Assembly (NCBI RefSeq): GCF_014842075.1
Contig: NZ_JACYVA010000004.1
Location: 248,001-312,000, forward strand
Source of the DNA: Sphingomonas sp. CFBP 13720
GTDB taxonomy: Bacteria; Pseudomonadota; Alphaproteobacteria; Sphingomonadales; Sphingomonadaceae
Length of the DNA: 64,000 nt
Direction of reading: 5' to 3'
This document shows, piece after piece, positions 18,359-28,255 of the stretch. Within the stretch, counting starts at the first letter, position 1. Each line of letters starts with the position of its first letter. The notes under the pieces are model-generated. The model did not search any database. It was not told the DNA's origin and saw only the letters and a program-made list of their open reading frames with translations. Both the position numbers and the translations under genes were made by a program.

Positions 18359-19762
18359 ATGGGCACCGCCCCCGACGACTCCCGCACCGCGATGGTGGCG
18401 CGAACGATCCGCGACCGGATCGACGCACGTGCGCTGACGCCGGGCGCACGGCTTCCTTCGATCCGCGCCATGGCGGCGGCGAGCGGCGTCGCGCCCTCGA
18501 CGGTGGTGGAGGCCTATGACCGGCTGACGGCAGAGGGCGTGATCCGGTCGCGACCGGGATCGGGCTTCTATGTCGCCGCGCCGCTCGCGCCGCTGGCGCT
18601 CGATCGGCTCGCCGCGACGCGGGAGCGCGAGGTCGATCCGCTGTGGATGCTGCGCCAGTCGCTGGGCGAGCGGCGGCACGAATTGATGCCGGGATGTGGC
18701 TGGTTGCCCGACGACTGGCTGGCGGGTGACGCGCTGCGCAAGGCGATGCGTGCCGCCGCACGGGCGAATGACGACAATGCGCTCGCCGGCTATGCTTCGC
18801 CGCTCGGTTCGCCGCCGCTGCGTGCGCTGCTGGCGCGGCGGATGGCAGGGCAGGGCATCGAGGCCGGTCCCGATCAGGTCCTGCTGACCGACAGCGGCAC
18901 CCACGCGCTCGATCTGGTGTGCCGCTTCCTGCTGCAACCCGGTGACGCGGTGCTGGTCGACGATCCCTGCTATTTCAACTTTCTGGCACTGCTCCGCGCG
19001 CATCGCGCGAACGTGATCGGCGTGCCTATGACGCCGGCCGGGCCGGACGTCGCCGCGTTCGCCGAGGCGGCGGCGGCACATCGCCCGCGCTTCTACCTGA
19101 CGAATTCGGGCGTCCATAATCCGACCGGGGCGTCGCTCGCCGCCCCGACCGCGCATCGGCTGCTCAAGATCGCCGAAGGGCATGACATGATCGTCGTGGA
19201 GGACGACATCTTCGCCGATTTCGAACACGCCGCATCGGCACGACTGGCCGCCTTCGATGGCCTCGACCGGACGATCCGCATCGGCAGCTTTTCCAAATCG
19301 CTGTCGGCAGCAATACGCTGCGGCCATATCGCGGCGCGACCCGACTGGATCGAGGCGCTTGCCGATCTGCGGATCGCGACCTCGATGTCCGGCAGCCCGC
19401 TTGCCGCCAACCTGCTGCACGCGGTGTTGACCGACGGCAGCTATCGCCGCCGCGTCGAAGGCGTTCGCACCCGACTGGCCCGCGCCACCGCGAACGTCGT
19501 CACGCGGCTGCGGGCGGTCGGGATCGAACCATGGATCGAGCCGGCGGCGGGCATTTTTCTCTGGGCGCGGCTGCCTGACGGTGTCGATGCCGTCGATCTT
19601 GCTCGTCAGGCGATCGCTGAAGGGATCGTCCTCGCACCCGGCCCGGTGTTCAGCACCAGCGGGGGCTGGCGCGATCACATGCGCTTCAACGTTGCCAGGA
19701 GCGACGACGATCGGCTGTATGGGTTTCTGGAAAGTGCCCGATCGGCCTTGCCGGCGCGCTGA
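18359..19762 (+). CDS. MocR/GntR-type regulator with aminotransferase domain
   Basis: 467 residues. An N-terminal GntR winged helix (ARTIRDRIDARALTPGARLP, AAASGVAPSTVVEAYDRL, RSRPGSGFYVA) is fused to a fold-type I aminotransferase domain from about residue 100. The PLP lysine is K313 in IGSFSKSLSAAIRCG, and NSGVHNPTGASL gives the phosphate/ring pocket. MocR proteins sense PLP-linked amines or amino acids and typically regulate the divergent gene, here phzF and the DJ-1 gene. This points to control of an amino-acid-like metabolite pathway; the effector is not shown by the sequence. Confidence 0.92.
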   Translation: MGTAPDDSRTAMVARTIRDRIDARALTPGARLPSIRAMAAASGVAPSTVVEAYDRLTAEGVIRSRPGSGFYVAAPLAPLALDRLAATREREVDPLWMLRQSLGERRHELMPGCGWLPDDWLAGDALRKAMRAAARANDDNALAGYASPLGSPPLRALLARRMAGQGIEAGPDQVLLTDSGTHALDLVCRFLLQPGDAVLVDDPCYFNFLALLRAHRANVIGVPMTPAGPDVAAFAEAAAAHRPRFYLTNSGVHNPTGASLAAPTAHRLLKIAEGHDMIVVEDDIFADFEHAASARLAAFDGLDRTIRIGSFSKSLSAAIRCGHIAARPDWIEALADLRIATSMSGSPLAANLLHAVLTDGSYRRRVEGVRTRLARATANVVTRLRAVGIEPWIEPAAGIFLWARLPDGVDAVDLARQAIAEGIVLAPGPVFSTSGGWRDHMRFNVARSDDDRLYGFLESARSALPAR

Positions 19763-19814
19763 ATAGCCGAATTTGACCGCTGGTCGGCATGATGGTGTAA
19801 AGTTGTTTCGTTCG

Positions 19815-20270
19815 TCAGGCTTCGCGCCGGAGCGCGAGCAACTCGTTCGCGGCGGTATGGCGGACATGGCGCAGGCGGTCATTGAAGATGATGCGGGCGT
19901 TGCGACTGCCCGGGTCCGTCACCAGCCCGTTCTTTTCATTCCCGATGATCCTGTCGCCGAGATGCTCCAGCCGGTCCTGCCTGATACCGTGATCGCGATA
20001 CGTACCGGTTACGTAGCGCGTCGCGTCCACCGTCCTGGCCGCCACGTCGTTGGCGATGGCGATGTAGCCGGCGCGCAGGGCCTTGAAATAGGCTTCGCCG
20101 ACCTTGTGCCGGTTCTGCCCTTTCCCGCCCCGCAGGACGCCGATCTTCTGCTGCCTATAGGGATAGCGCAGATCACCGTTGCGCTTGCGGATCGCGAATT
20201 CGAAATCCCAGCAACCCACACCCGTTTTGCATCGGTGCCATGTCCGGCATCCATCGGCACGGCCGATCAT
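19815..20270 (-). CDS. Unrecognised ORF downstream of the reverse transcriptase
   Basis: Up to 151 residues. The wobble positions of this frame are roughly three-quarters G/C over 19815-20175, favouring it over the overlapping plus-strand frame, so I take it as coding. Its start is unclear: the first ATG (20270) overlaps the RT gene by 98 bases in another frame, and a GTG at 20219 is an alternative; neither has a clear ribosome site. Readable parts are EFAIRKRNGDLRYPYRQQK, KVGEAYFKALRAGYIAIAND and VTDPGSRNARIIFNDRLRH. No family is recognised. It could be a partner of the RT, an unrelated gene, or the frameshifted 3' part of a longer RT. Confidence 0.45.
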   Translation of the reverse strand: MIGRADGCRTWHRCKTGVGCWDFEFAIRKRNGDLRYPYRQQKIGVLRGGKGQNRHKVGEAYFKALRAGYIAIANDVAARTVDATRYVTGTYRDHGIRQDRLEHLGDRIIGNEKNGLVTDPGSRNARIIFNDRLRHVRHTAANELLALRREA

Positions 20271-21384
20271 AGGCGATCACGAGATCACGGAAGGCGAGGT
20301 GCCGCCAGACGATGACCCGCGCGACGTAGTCTATGGTGTGACCGAAGTGCACGGCCGCCCGCTTCAGGAAGGGCTCCACGGCGGACCACTGGGTGGCGGC
20401 GAGGTTCGATCGGTCCAGGTAACGCAAGGTGTATTTGAGCACGCCGTCGTCATTGTTCTTGGTGGTCAACGAAAAGGCGTACTCCAATGCCGCTCGGAGA
20501 CGCTCCGGAATGCGTCGCTCTGGTGATTTGCTCGCGAACTCGAACTTTGCGGCGATGTCGGTTGGCCAAGTGTCGGAGAAGGAGAAGTTGTCAGAATAGA
20601 TCGCCGTCTTCGATTCATTAATGTCTAGCTCGAAGAACCTGATGGCTTCGCGGTATCGCCAGAGGGCTTCCTCGGCTGCAGCATGGGTGTCCGCGCCGAT
20701 CCAAACGTCGTCGACGTGCCTGATCACGTCGCAGTTACGGTTTCCGCCCCTGCGGACGAACTCCTGGTCGATCGCTGTGCCGATCACCTCTGCGACATAC
20801 CGGGACGCGTCGGGTCCCACGGGGACGCCAACCGTCTGGCCGTCCTGCCCGGCCCGAACGATCAGATCCAAGCGGTTTGCGTAGCAGTTCGCGGATGCTA
20901 GATTACGGTCAGCCTTTGCGGCGGGCCTTCCGTGCACCGCCCAAGGTATCGAGTGGGTGTAGATCGAGTGATAGAAGCGCGAGATGTCCGTCCGGGCGAC
21001 GAAGCGATACCGCGCCAGTCGCGAAAGCCGGGCGCTCTCCAGTTCCGAATGGGATGCGATCGTGACGGCTCTGTCGAGATCCGGATCGTGAACGGGTTTT
21101 GAAAGGCTGAAGTCCGACAGCGCGAAATGGTTCGTCAGCTCTGCCTCGCGGTCCGCGATAAAGCGCGCGAGGTCGTGCGCGGTCGACGGATGGACGAACG
21201 AGAACTCCCGGCGTGCCATGCCTCGTTTTGAAGCGTTGAACGGAGATGAGCGGACCGGATTCTTCCCATCGGTGAGCCACCCGCTTCGGCCGGCAAGATT
21301 AGCGCCGATCGCTTGCGTCACGAAAGTCGGCGGCAGGTTCTCGGGTAGATACCCTTTTTCGAACAGGTCGTCCTTGAGTGCCAT
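20173..21384 (-). CDS. Reverse transcriptase of the Abi/UG (defence-associated) type
   Basis: 403 residues. Palm motifs: A, FVARTDISRFYHSIYTHSIP with Asp133; B, GVPVGPDASRYVAEVIGTAI; C, RHVDDVWIG with Asp225-Asp226 (His in place of the usual Tyr or Phe before VDD); D, LDINESKTAIYSD. The phrase SIYTHSIPWA is typical of the abortive-infection/unknown-group RTs that include DRT defence systems, not of retrons or group II introns; no maturase or HNH domain is present. Residues 270-370 look helical, like the start of the C-terminal helical domain of those RTs, but the protein is shorter than many of them. Local composition is less GC-rich than neighbouring genes. The DRT class cannot be fixed from sequence alone. 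Confidence 0.85.
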   Translation of the reverse strand: MALKDDLFEKGYLPENLPPTFVTQAIGANLAGRSGWLTDGKNPVRSSPFNASKRGMARREFSFVHPSTAHDLARFIADREAELTNHFALSDFSLSKPVHDPDLDRAVTIASHSELESARLSRLARYRFVARTDISRFYHSIYTHSIPWAVHGRPAAKADRNLASANCYANRLDLIVRAGQDGQTVGVPVGPDASRYVAEVIGTAIDQEFVRRGGNRNCDVIRHVDDVWIGADTHAAAEEALWRYREAIRFFELDINESKTAIYSDNFSFSDTWPTDIAAKFEFASKSPERRIPERLRAALEYAFSLTTKNNDDGVLKYTLRYLDRSNLAATQWSAVEPFLKRAAVHFGHTIDYVARVIVWRHLAFRDLVIAYDRPCRWMPDMAPMQNGCGLLGFRIRDPQAQR

Positions 21385-21403
21385 GATGCCATATTGGCAT
21401 CAT
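21383..21403. promoter_or_regulatory. Perfect palindrome overlapping the RT start codon
   Basis: ATGATGCCA (21383-21391), TAT, TGGCATCAT (21395-21403): 9-bp arms, 3-base centre. Two bases of the RT ATG are inside it. It could be an operator or an RNA hairpin that hides the start; no other ribosome site is obvious upstream. Confidence 0.6.
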
Positions 21404-21637
21404 CTCTTGGTGGAGACCAATAGAAGTGAACGGTTGCTCTATTCACGGTCGAGAGATTGATAGCCGGGCAGCGGGTTCCTTCGGTCCTGCGTCAGGAGCC
21501 GCAGTCCGCAATCGGCCTAATCCTAGCCAAAGTCTGAAGCTGAATGAACGGCTGCAGTTGGGGGTCCCGCAAGCTAGCGTGAGCGACTACTGGTGGGTCC
21601 ATCTAGTCGCGCGTGCTTTCAACGCAGTCGCCGGCGA

Positions 21638-23830
21638 TCAAGGAGCGTCGCCACCGGGACGATAGACCCGCTCGACGTGACCAGCGAGCTGGTCGGGATA
21701 AAAGTAGACAGGCCGAAGGCGACCAGTGGCGTAGCTGTCGATCTGATCGGCAAAGTGCGGTGAGGCTGGATTACCACTCTGCCCGCCCGCCATTACGGCC
21801 ATCGCCCTCACGCGCGGGCCGAACTCGACCACCGCGACGAAGCTGTTGCCGCTGGTGCCGTAATAACGCTTCGTCCCAGGCCACGTCTTCGCGCCGAAAG
21901 AGGCGAGGCTGCCCCACTGCGCCGAGGTGAAGGGCACCGGCGTCGACGGCTTGGCGTCTTCAAAGTGCGGCCGGATGGCGCCGTCGAGCCGCTGGAAGCG
22001 GTTGATCGCGTTCCACGGGGTGTTCCAGCCGCCGAAGTCGCGTGTCAGTTGCATGACCGCCGTTTCCAGCGCGGTAAGCTTGGTCGCGGCGTCGACGCGG
22101 GTGGCGATGTAGTCGGGCACGTTGATCCGCTCCGCCTGTGCGACGCTGCCGACTTCACGCCAGAGCTGGTCGCCCCAGTAGACGGCGAGGCTCGTCGCGA
22201 CCGAGTCTTTGCTCCAGCGATGGTCCCATCGGGCGAGTGTCGCGATCGGCCCGGCCAGCGTCCGTCGGCGCGGGTCGTTCGTTGGCAGTGCGCGCCACGC
22301 GGCGACCAGGCCGGGCAGCAGTCGCGCGAAGGCGGGCAGATAGGGATCGTAGGCGGCGGCGCGCAGCCGCTCGGGCGTCCAGCCCCGCCGGCCGGTCAGC
22401 AGCAGGTCGGCGTGTTCGCCGCGGGCATTGCCGCCGGTCTGATCCATGTAGCGCGGATAGTCGGCTGCCCTTGGGCTGTCCGGCCCCGCCGCGCTCCAAG
22501 GCCAGTCGTTGGTGTTGTGGACCCAACCGACCCGCGGGTTGGCGACGCTCGGCAGGCTGGCGAGCGAGTGCAGCCCTTGCCAGTCGGTCGCGGGATCGCT
22601 GCCGTCGACGGGGCGGGTATAATCGAACCGGTCATCGCGGACCGGCATGAATTGCGGCATCAGGAACGCGATCTCGCCCTTGTCGTCGGCGAACAGCGTG
22701 TCGTTGGAGGAGTTCGCCTTGCGCTCGGCGACCGCGAGGTACGAGGCGAGATCGTTGGCCTTGGTGCGCAGCCAGCTCTGCTCCAGCGCCGGGACGGGCC
22801 GCCACATCAGCGCGGTCGCGATCCAGCGGCCGTTCTTCGCCGCGACGATGGGACCGTGATGGGTGGCCCAAGTGGTGAATCGCCGTTCGCCCATGCCGCC
22901 ATCGGGCCGGCGGAAGCGGAGCGTCACCGTGCGCGCAGCGACCGGGCGTGTCTCGGCCCCGTAGCGGTAACCCCAGCCGCCGCCGCGACGGGCGACCGCC
23001 TCGGCGAACTGATCGACATTGTCGACGGTGGAGGAGGTGTGCATCCAGCCGGCGTGCGCGTTGAACCCCTGGTAGACGAAGAACTGCCCCCAGGTGCTGG
23101 CGCCGTAGGCGTTCAGGCCCTCGTCGCTGGTCATCTGCGCTTCCGAGCGGAAGTAGAAGCTGGTGTGCGGGTTGATGAGGAGCAGGGGCCGGCCGTTCGC
23201 GGTCAGCTTCGGCGCGATAGCGATGCCGTTCGACCCCGATGGTTCGCGCGGCACCGCCCCCAGCTCTTCCGGCGTTGGTGGGGTCGGCCGGCCGTAGAAG
23301 GTCTTGAGGTCGGCGAGCGAGATGCGCTCGATATCGCCGCCAATGCTGCCTTCGGTGAAGCTCAGTGCCATCCACGGCTCGAACCGGGTCAGCACCTTGG
23401 GTTTCACCCGCGGGTGCGTCGCGAGATAGAAGTTCAGCCCGTCCGCCCAGGCATCCATCAGCGCGCGCAGCCATGGGGGACACGCGGCATATTGCGCCTG
23501 GAGCTCGGTCGGATCGACGAACATCCGCTGGCGCAGGTCGGCCCAGATCGCCTCCTCGCCATCGGCCTCAGCAGTGCGACCGAGCGCGGTCAGGTAGTTG
23601 GCTTCGATGCGGGCGAAATCGTCCTCTGCCTGCGCGTAGGTCATGCCAAACACCGCGTCGGCGTCGCTGCGACCGCGGACGTGCGGGATGCCCCAGTCGT
23701 CGCGCGTGATCGTCACTCGAGCTGCCTCGGCCTTCCACCGCGCCATGTCGGGATCGGGCGCGGCGGCGGTCGTCGCCAGGAGGGCTGCGACGATCAACGG
23801 ATTGTGCGTGCGCCGGAGGAGCGTAACCAT
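21638..23830 (-). CDS. Penicillin-acylase-family N-terminal-nucleophile amidase
   Basis: 730 residues, start MVTLLRRTHNPLIVAALLAT giving a signal peptide. The Ntn-hydrolase fold is marked by DDWGIPHVRGRSDADAVFG in the alpha subunit and the beta-subunit nucleophile Ser200 in EPSGSNGIAIAP, where autocatalytic cleavage would occur. Other family blocks: INPHTSFYFRSEAQ, NAHAGWMHTSSTVDNVDQF, WATHHGPIV and WVHNTNDWPW. The family cleaves amides of acyl chains: beta-lactam side chains, aculeacin, or acyl-homoserine lactones. Sequence alone does not tell which. It is divergent (28-base gap) from an exported amidohydrolase, suggesting a joint role in scavenging acylated amines. Confidence 0.9.
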   Translation of the reverse strand: MVTLLRRTHNPLIVAALLATTAAAPDPDMARWKAEAARVTITRDDWGIPHVRGRSDADAVFGMTYAQAEDDFARIEANYLTALGRTAEADGEEAIWADLRQRMFVDPTELQAQYAACPPWLRALMDAWADGLNFYLATHPRVKPKVLTRFEPWMALSFTEGSIGGDIERISLADLKTFYGRPTPPTPEELGAVPREPSGSNGIAIAPKLTANGRPLLLINPHTSFYFRSEAQMTSDEGLNAYGASTWGQFFVYQGFNAHAGWMHTSSTVDNVDQFAEAVARRGGGWGYRYGAETRPVAARTVTLRFRRPDGGMGERRFTTWATHHGPIVAAKNGRWIATALMWRPVPALEQSWLRTKANDLASYLAVAERKANSSNDTLFADDKGEIAFLMPQFMPVRDDRFDYTRPVDGSDPATDWQGLHSLASLPSVANPRVGWVHNTNDWPWSAAGPDSPRAADYPRYMDQTGGNARGEHADLLLTGRRGWTPERLRAAAYDPYLPAFARLLPGLVAAWRALPTNDPRRRTLAGPIATLARWDHRWSKDSVATSLAVYWGDQLWREVGSVAQAERINVPDYIATRVDAATKLTALETAVMQLTRDFGGWNTPWNAINRFQRLDGAIRPHFEDAKPSTPVPFTSAQWGSLASFGAKTWPGTKRYYGTSGNSFVAVVEFGPRVRAMAVMAGGQSGNPASPHFADQIDSYATGRLRPVYFYPDQLAGHVERVYRPGGDAP

Positions 23831-23858
23831 GGCGCCAGCCTAGAACGGGGAGTGAGGC

Positions 23859-25136
23859 ATGGCCAAGCGCTGGTTGGCGATAATGACGGCAGTGATGCTC
23901 GGCGGCGCAAGCGCCCCGCCGGTCGAGACCTCGATGAGCACCGCGACGCTGCTACGACCCGCGGCGGTGTTCGATGGGGTCGACGGGAAAATGCACGCTG
24001 GCTGGCAGGTGCTGGTGCGTGGCGACCGGATCGTCGCGGTCGGCCCGAACCTGGCCGTTCCTGCGGGCGCGCACATCATCGACCTCGCCGGTGACACGCT
24101 GATGCCGGGCATGATCGAGGGGCATGGTCACCTGTTTCTCCACCCCTATGACGAGGCGAGCTGGGACGATCAGGTGCTGCATGAACCGCTGGCGCTGCGC
24201 ACCGCGCGTGCGGTGGCGAACGCGCGTGCGACCTTGCGGGCAGGCTTCACCAGCGAGCGCGACCTCGGCACCGAAGGGGCTGGCTATGCCGATGTCGGGC
24301 TGAAGGCGGCGATCGATCAGGGGATCGTCGAGGGTCCACGGTTGAGCGTGGCGACGCGCGCAATCGTCGCGCTCGGGGCCTACGGCCCCAAGGGGTTCGA
24401 GCCAGGGGTCGACATCCCGCAGGGTGCGGAGGAGGTCTCGGGCGCCGAGCAGATGGTTGCGGCGGTCCGTCGGCAAATCGCCGCCGGCGCGGATTGGGTG
24501 AAGCTCTACGCCGACTATCGCTGGCGGGCAGGCGAGGAGAGTCGCGCGACGCTGAGCCTCGACGAAATCAGGGCAGCGGTGGCGGCAGCGCACGACGCCG
24601 GACGTCCCGTCGCGGTCCACGCCTCAACCGTGGAGGGTATGCGTCGCGCGATCGAGGCGGGCGTCGACACGATCGAGCATGGCTATGGCGGGACGCCCGC
24701 GATCTTCGCGAGCATGGCGGCGAAGAAGATCGCACTGTGCCCGACGCTCGCCGCCGCGGACGCGAGCGCACGCTATCGCGGCTGGACCGGCGCGGAGCCG
24801 ACCCCCGCCGCGGTGAAGGCAAGCCGTGACAGCCTCCGCCTTGCGCTCGCCGCCGGCGTGCCGATCTGCATGGGTGGCGACGCAGGCGTATTCGCGCACG
24901 GCACGAACGCGCGCGAGCTGGAGTTGATGGTGGCAGCGGGAATGACGCCGGCGCAGGTGCTGCTCGCCGCCACCTCGGGCAACGCGCGGTGGATGCGGAT
25001 GGGCGACCGTCTCGGCGCGGTGAGGCCGGGCCTGCTCGCGGATCTGGTCGCGGTTGCGGGTGATCCCACGCTGAACATCTCCGCCGTGCGTGCCGTGCGG
25101 CTGGTTATGAAGGGCGGTGCCGTTGTCGGCATGTAG
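23859..25136 (+). CDS. Exported metal-dependent amidohydrolase
   Basis: 425 residues. A hydrophobic N-terminus (LAIMTAVMLGGASA) suggests secretion. The amidohydrolase core shows MPGMIEGHGHLFLHP (first metal histidines), GADWVKLYADYRW with the bridging-lysine position (VKLY), AVHASTVEGMRRAI and DTIEHGYGGTP (further metal histidines) and ICMGGDAGVFAHGTN (catalytic Asp). The C-terminal LGAVRPGLLADLVAVAGDP closes the composite beta sandwich. The closest subgroup is the Xaa-Pro/acyl-dipeptidase-like or imidazolonepropionase-like amidohydrolases. Divergent from the Ntn acylase, so its substrate may be the product of that enzyme. Confidence 0.9.
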   Translation: MAKRWLAIMTAVMLGGASAPPVETSMSTATLLRPAAVFDGVDGKMHAGWQVLVRGDRIVAVGPNLAVPAGAHIIDLAGDTLMPGMIEGHGHLFLHPYDEASWDDQVLHEPLALRTARAVANARATLRAGFTSERDLGTEGAGYADVGLKAAIDQGIVEGPRLSVATRAIVALGAYGPKGFEPGVDIPQGAEEVSGAEQMVAAVRRQIAAGADWVKLYADYRWRAGEESRATLSLDEIRAAVAAAHDAGRPVAVHASTVEGMRRAIEAGVDTIEHGYGGTPAIFASMAAKKIALCPTLAAADASARYRGWTGAEPTPAAVKASRDSLRLALAAGVPICMGGDAGVFAHGTNARELELMVAAGMTPAQVLLAATSGNARWMRMGDRLGAVRPGLLADLVAVAGDPTLNISAVRAVRLVMKGGAVVGM

Positions 25137-25317
25137 CAGTGGGCCAATGGAAGTTACCTTCTAGGGCGCTGCCGTGGAGTAAGAGATGGACGCTTGGCTC
25201 GCCGACGTCAGGAAGCCGGGAAGGGGGGCTGCACGATCACAACCGGGCCTTTCCGTTATCCAGCTTTCCTTGAGATGCCCGCGTGCCGGGTAGTCCCCGT
25301 ATTGCGTCCGCGGGTGT

Positions 25318-26178
25318 CTAAAGCTTCGCACTCTTTCTGACGGCAAGCGCTATACCAGCCCAATCAAGGTCCGGGCCTTCCGTCGCGATGACACTGCGAA
25401 GGTGGTCGCGGACGATCCCGAGAAGCGGCATCGGTGCCCCAAGCGAAGTGGCAGCGGTATCGGCCAGCGTCATGTCCTTCAAGCCTAATGGCGCCGCAAA
25501 CCCGGCGGGCTGGAAGCGGTCCTTCAGCAGGATCTCGCCATAGATGTGGTAGACCGGCGCGCCGAACAGGGTTCCCGTCAGCACCTCCAGCAGGGTCTGA
25601 CGATCGACGCCGCCCTTTTCGGCCAGCGTCATCGCCTCGGCCATCGCCTCCACGGCGGCCATGATCATGAAGTTGCCGCTGAGCTTCACCAGGTTGGCCG
25701 CGGACGGCTTGTCGCCGATCCGGAAAGTCCGCTGACCGATATCGGCGAACACCGGGTCGCAGCGATCCAATGCAGCGTCCACGCCTGCCGCGACCACGAA
25801 CAGCTTGCCCGCTGCCGCCGCCGGTGGACGGCCGAAGACGGGTGCAGAAACGTAACCGCCGGTGCCACTATCCGCCGCGAGCCGGTCGGCAAGGGCGATG
25901 CTGATCGTGCTGTGCCCGACGTGCAGTGCAGGAGCGCCGACGATGCCGTCCTCGCCGAGTACCACGTCTTCCACCGCCCGGTCGTCGGCGAGCATGGTCA
26001 TGACGAGATCGCCTTGGGCCGTATCGACCGGCCGTGCCGCGCGAGCTGCGCCCGCGTCGACAAGCGCGTCGGTCTTGTCTGTCGAACGGTTCCAGACCGT
26101 CACCTCATGGCCTGCCTTGATCAGATTGGCCGCGATGGCGCCGCCCATCTGACCCAGCCCGATGAACCCGATCCTCAT
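25318..26178 (-). CDS. NAD(P)-dependent beta-hydroxyacid dehydrogenase (HIBADH family)
   Basis: 286 residues. The Rossmann motif [20 protein letters not shown] opens the protein; NRSTDKTDALVDAGA, then ISIALADRL and the substrate-loop region YVSAPVFGRPPAA, and the helix with the catalytic Lys position (NLVKLSGNFMIMAAVEAMAE, Lys in LVKLSGN) fit the 3-hydroxyisobutyrate dehydrogenase/glyoxylate reductase family. The substrate is not certain; imine reductases share the fold. It is the last gene of a three-gene block: its ATG overlaps the SDR stop (ATGA). Confidence 0.88.
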   Translation of the reverse strand: MRIGFIGLGQMGGAIAANLIKAGHEVTVWNRSTDKTDALVDAGAARAARPVDTAQGDLVMTMLADDRAVEDVVLGEDGIVGAPALHVGHSTISIALADRLAADSGTGGYVSAPVFGRPPAAAAGKLFVVAAGVDAALDRCDPVFADIGQRTFRIGDKPSAANLVKLSGNFMIMAAVEAMAEAMTLAEKGGVDRQTLLEVLTGTLFGAPVYHIYGEILLKDRFQPAGFAAPLGLKDMTLADTAATSLGAPMPLLGIVRDHLRSVIATEGPDLDWAGIALAVRKSAKL

Positions 26179-26995
26179 GCGTCATCCTCCATGAAGCGGG
26201 CGAATTCGGCCGCGTAATCGGGGTGCCAGCGGGACAGGGCGGGGCGGTTCCCGGTGATGTCGCCTGCCGCCCAGGCGATGCGTTTCGCGTCCTGTGCCGG
26301 CGTGGTCTCGTTGTCAGGGCAGAGAATGTAGAAGTCGCCGCGCGCCAGACGATCGAACATGAGATCGACCACCTGTTCCGGCGTCCAGGCGCCAGCCGGC
26401 TTTTCCGGCCGCGGAGAGGTCATGCCCGTGTAGGTGAAGCCAGGGATCAGCAAGTGCGCGCTGACCCGGTCCCCTGTCTGCTCGCGCAGCGTATGTGCCA
26501 GGCCTTCGGTCAGGGCTTTAACCCCTGCCTTGCTGACGTTGTAGGCGGTGTTGCCCGGCGGCTGGGTGATGCCCTGCTTGGAGCCGGTGTTGATGACGAG
26601 GCCCGGCCCGTGTCCCTCCACCATCAGCGGCGCGAAGCTCTGGATGCCGTTCAGAACACCCATGAGGTTGACGCCGAGCAGCCTTGTCCACGCCTCCTGG
26701 CTGGCGAAAACATCACCGCCCTGGCCGATGCCGGCGTTGTTCATCAGGACGGATGCCGGCCCAAGCGTGGTGGCGAGGGTGCGCATTGCCACCGGGTCAG
26801 CGACGTCGACGGCGTGCGCGCGCGCCCCGTCGATCAATCCGGCCGCCGCATCGAGCGCTTCGCCCGGCCGGTCGAGGATAGCGACCCGCATGCCACGTGC
26901 GGCGAATGCGCACGCGGCGGCCAGCCCGATGCCGCTGGCCCCACCCGTCACGACGGCGAGATTGCCCGGCGCGATCGCCGCGAACGAGACGGCAC

Positions 26996-26999
<4 letters not shown>
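26175..26999 (-). CDS. Short-chain dehydrogenase/reductase (SDR)
   Basis: 274 residues. Classical SDR with cofactor motif [29 protein letters not shown], a catalytic Ser region [11 protein letters not shown] and YNVSKAG with Tyr and Lys of the YxxxK site. The C-terminal part includes [20 protein letters not shown], suggesting a substrate lid. The start overlaps the aldo-keto reductase stop by four bases, so it is translationally coupled on both sides. Substrate unknown; in this operon it probably reduces a carbonyl compound. Confidence 0.92.
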
Positions 27000-27979
<980 letters not shown>

Positions 27980-28255
27980 GTATCTCCGATGCGATGTCTG
28001 TTGTCAGGGGAATGATCGCGGACGCCGCAGGTTGCCTCTTCACGACGCGCAGGCGATCGTTGCCTCGTGATAGCGGAGTAAGAAGGGGGCGATTATCGGC
28101 AGCCGGAACGGATTGCCGGCCCAATCGAGGAATAGCCGGTTCCGACGAACGCGAAATCGGGTCCGTCGTGACATGGCATTGCTGGCAGACCGATACCTAC
28201 CGGTCCGCTAGCGATGTGAAAGGGGCCACCTGAGCCGATCGGCTGGGCTCGGCTA

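Noticed and set aside
18281-19882. 533-residue minus-strand ORF opposite the MocR gene
   Set aside because: Antisense to an intact, motif-complete regulator; composition typical of a shadow frame.
19773-20315. Plus-strand ORF over the downstream RT-locus ORF
   Set aside because: Same codon boundaries as the minus frame but lower G/C at wobble positions (about 64 against 76 percent by hand count in a sample), so the minus frame is preferred; not fully excluded.
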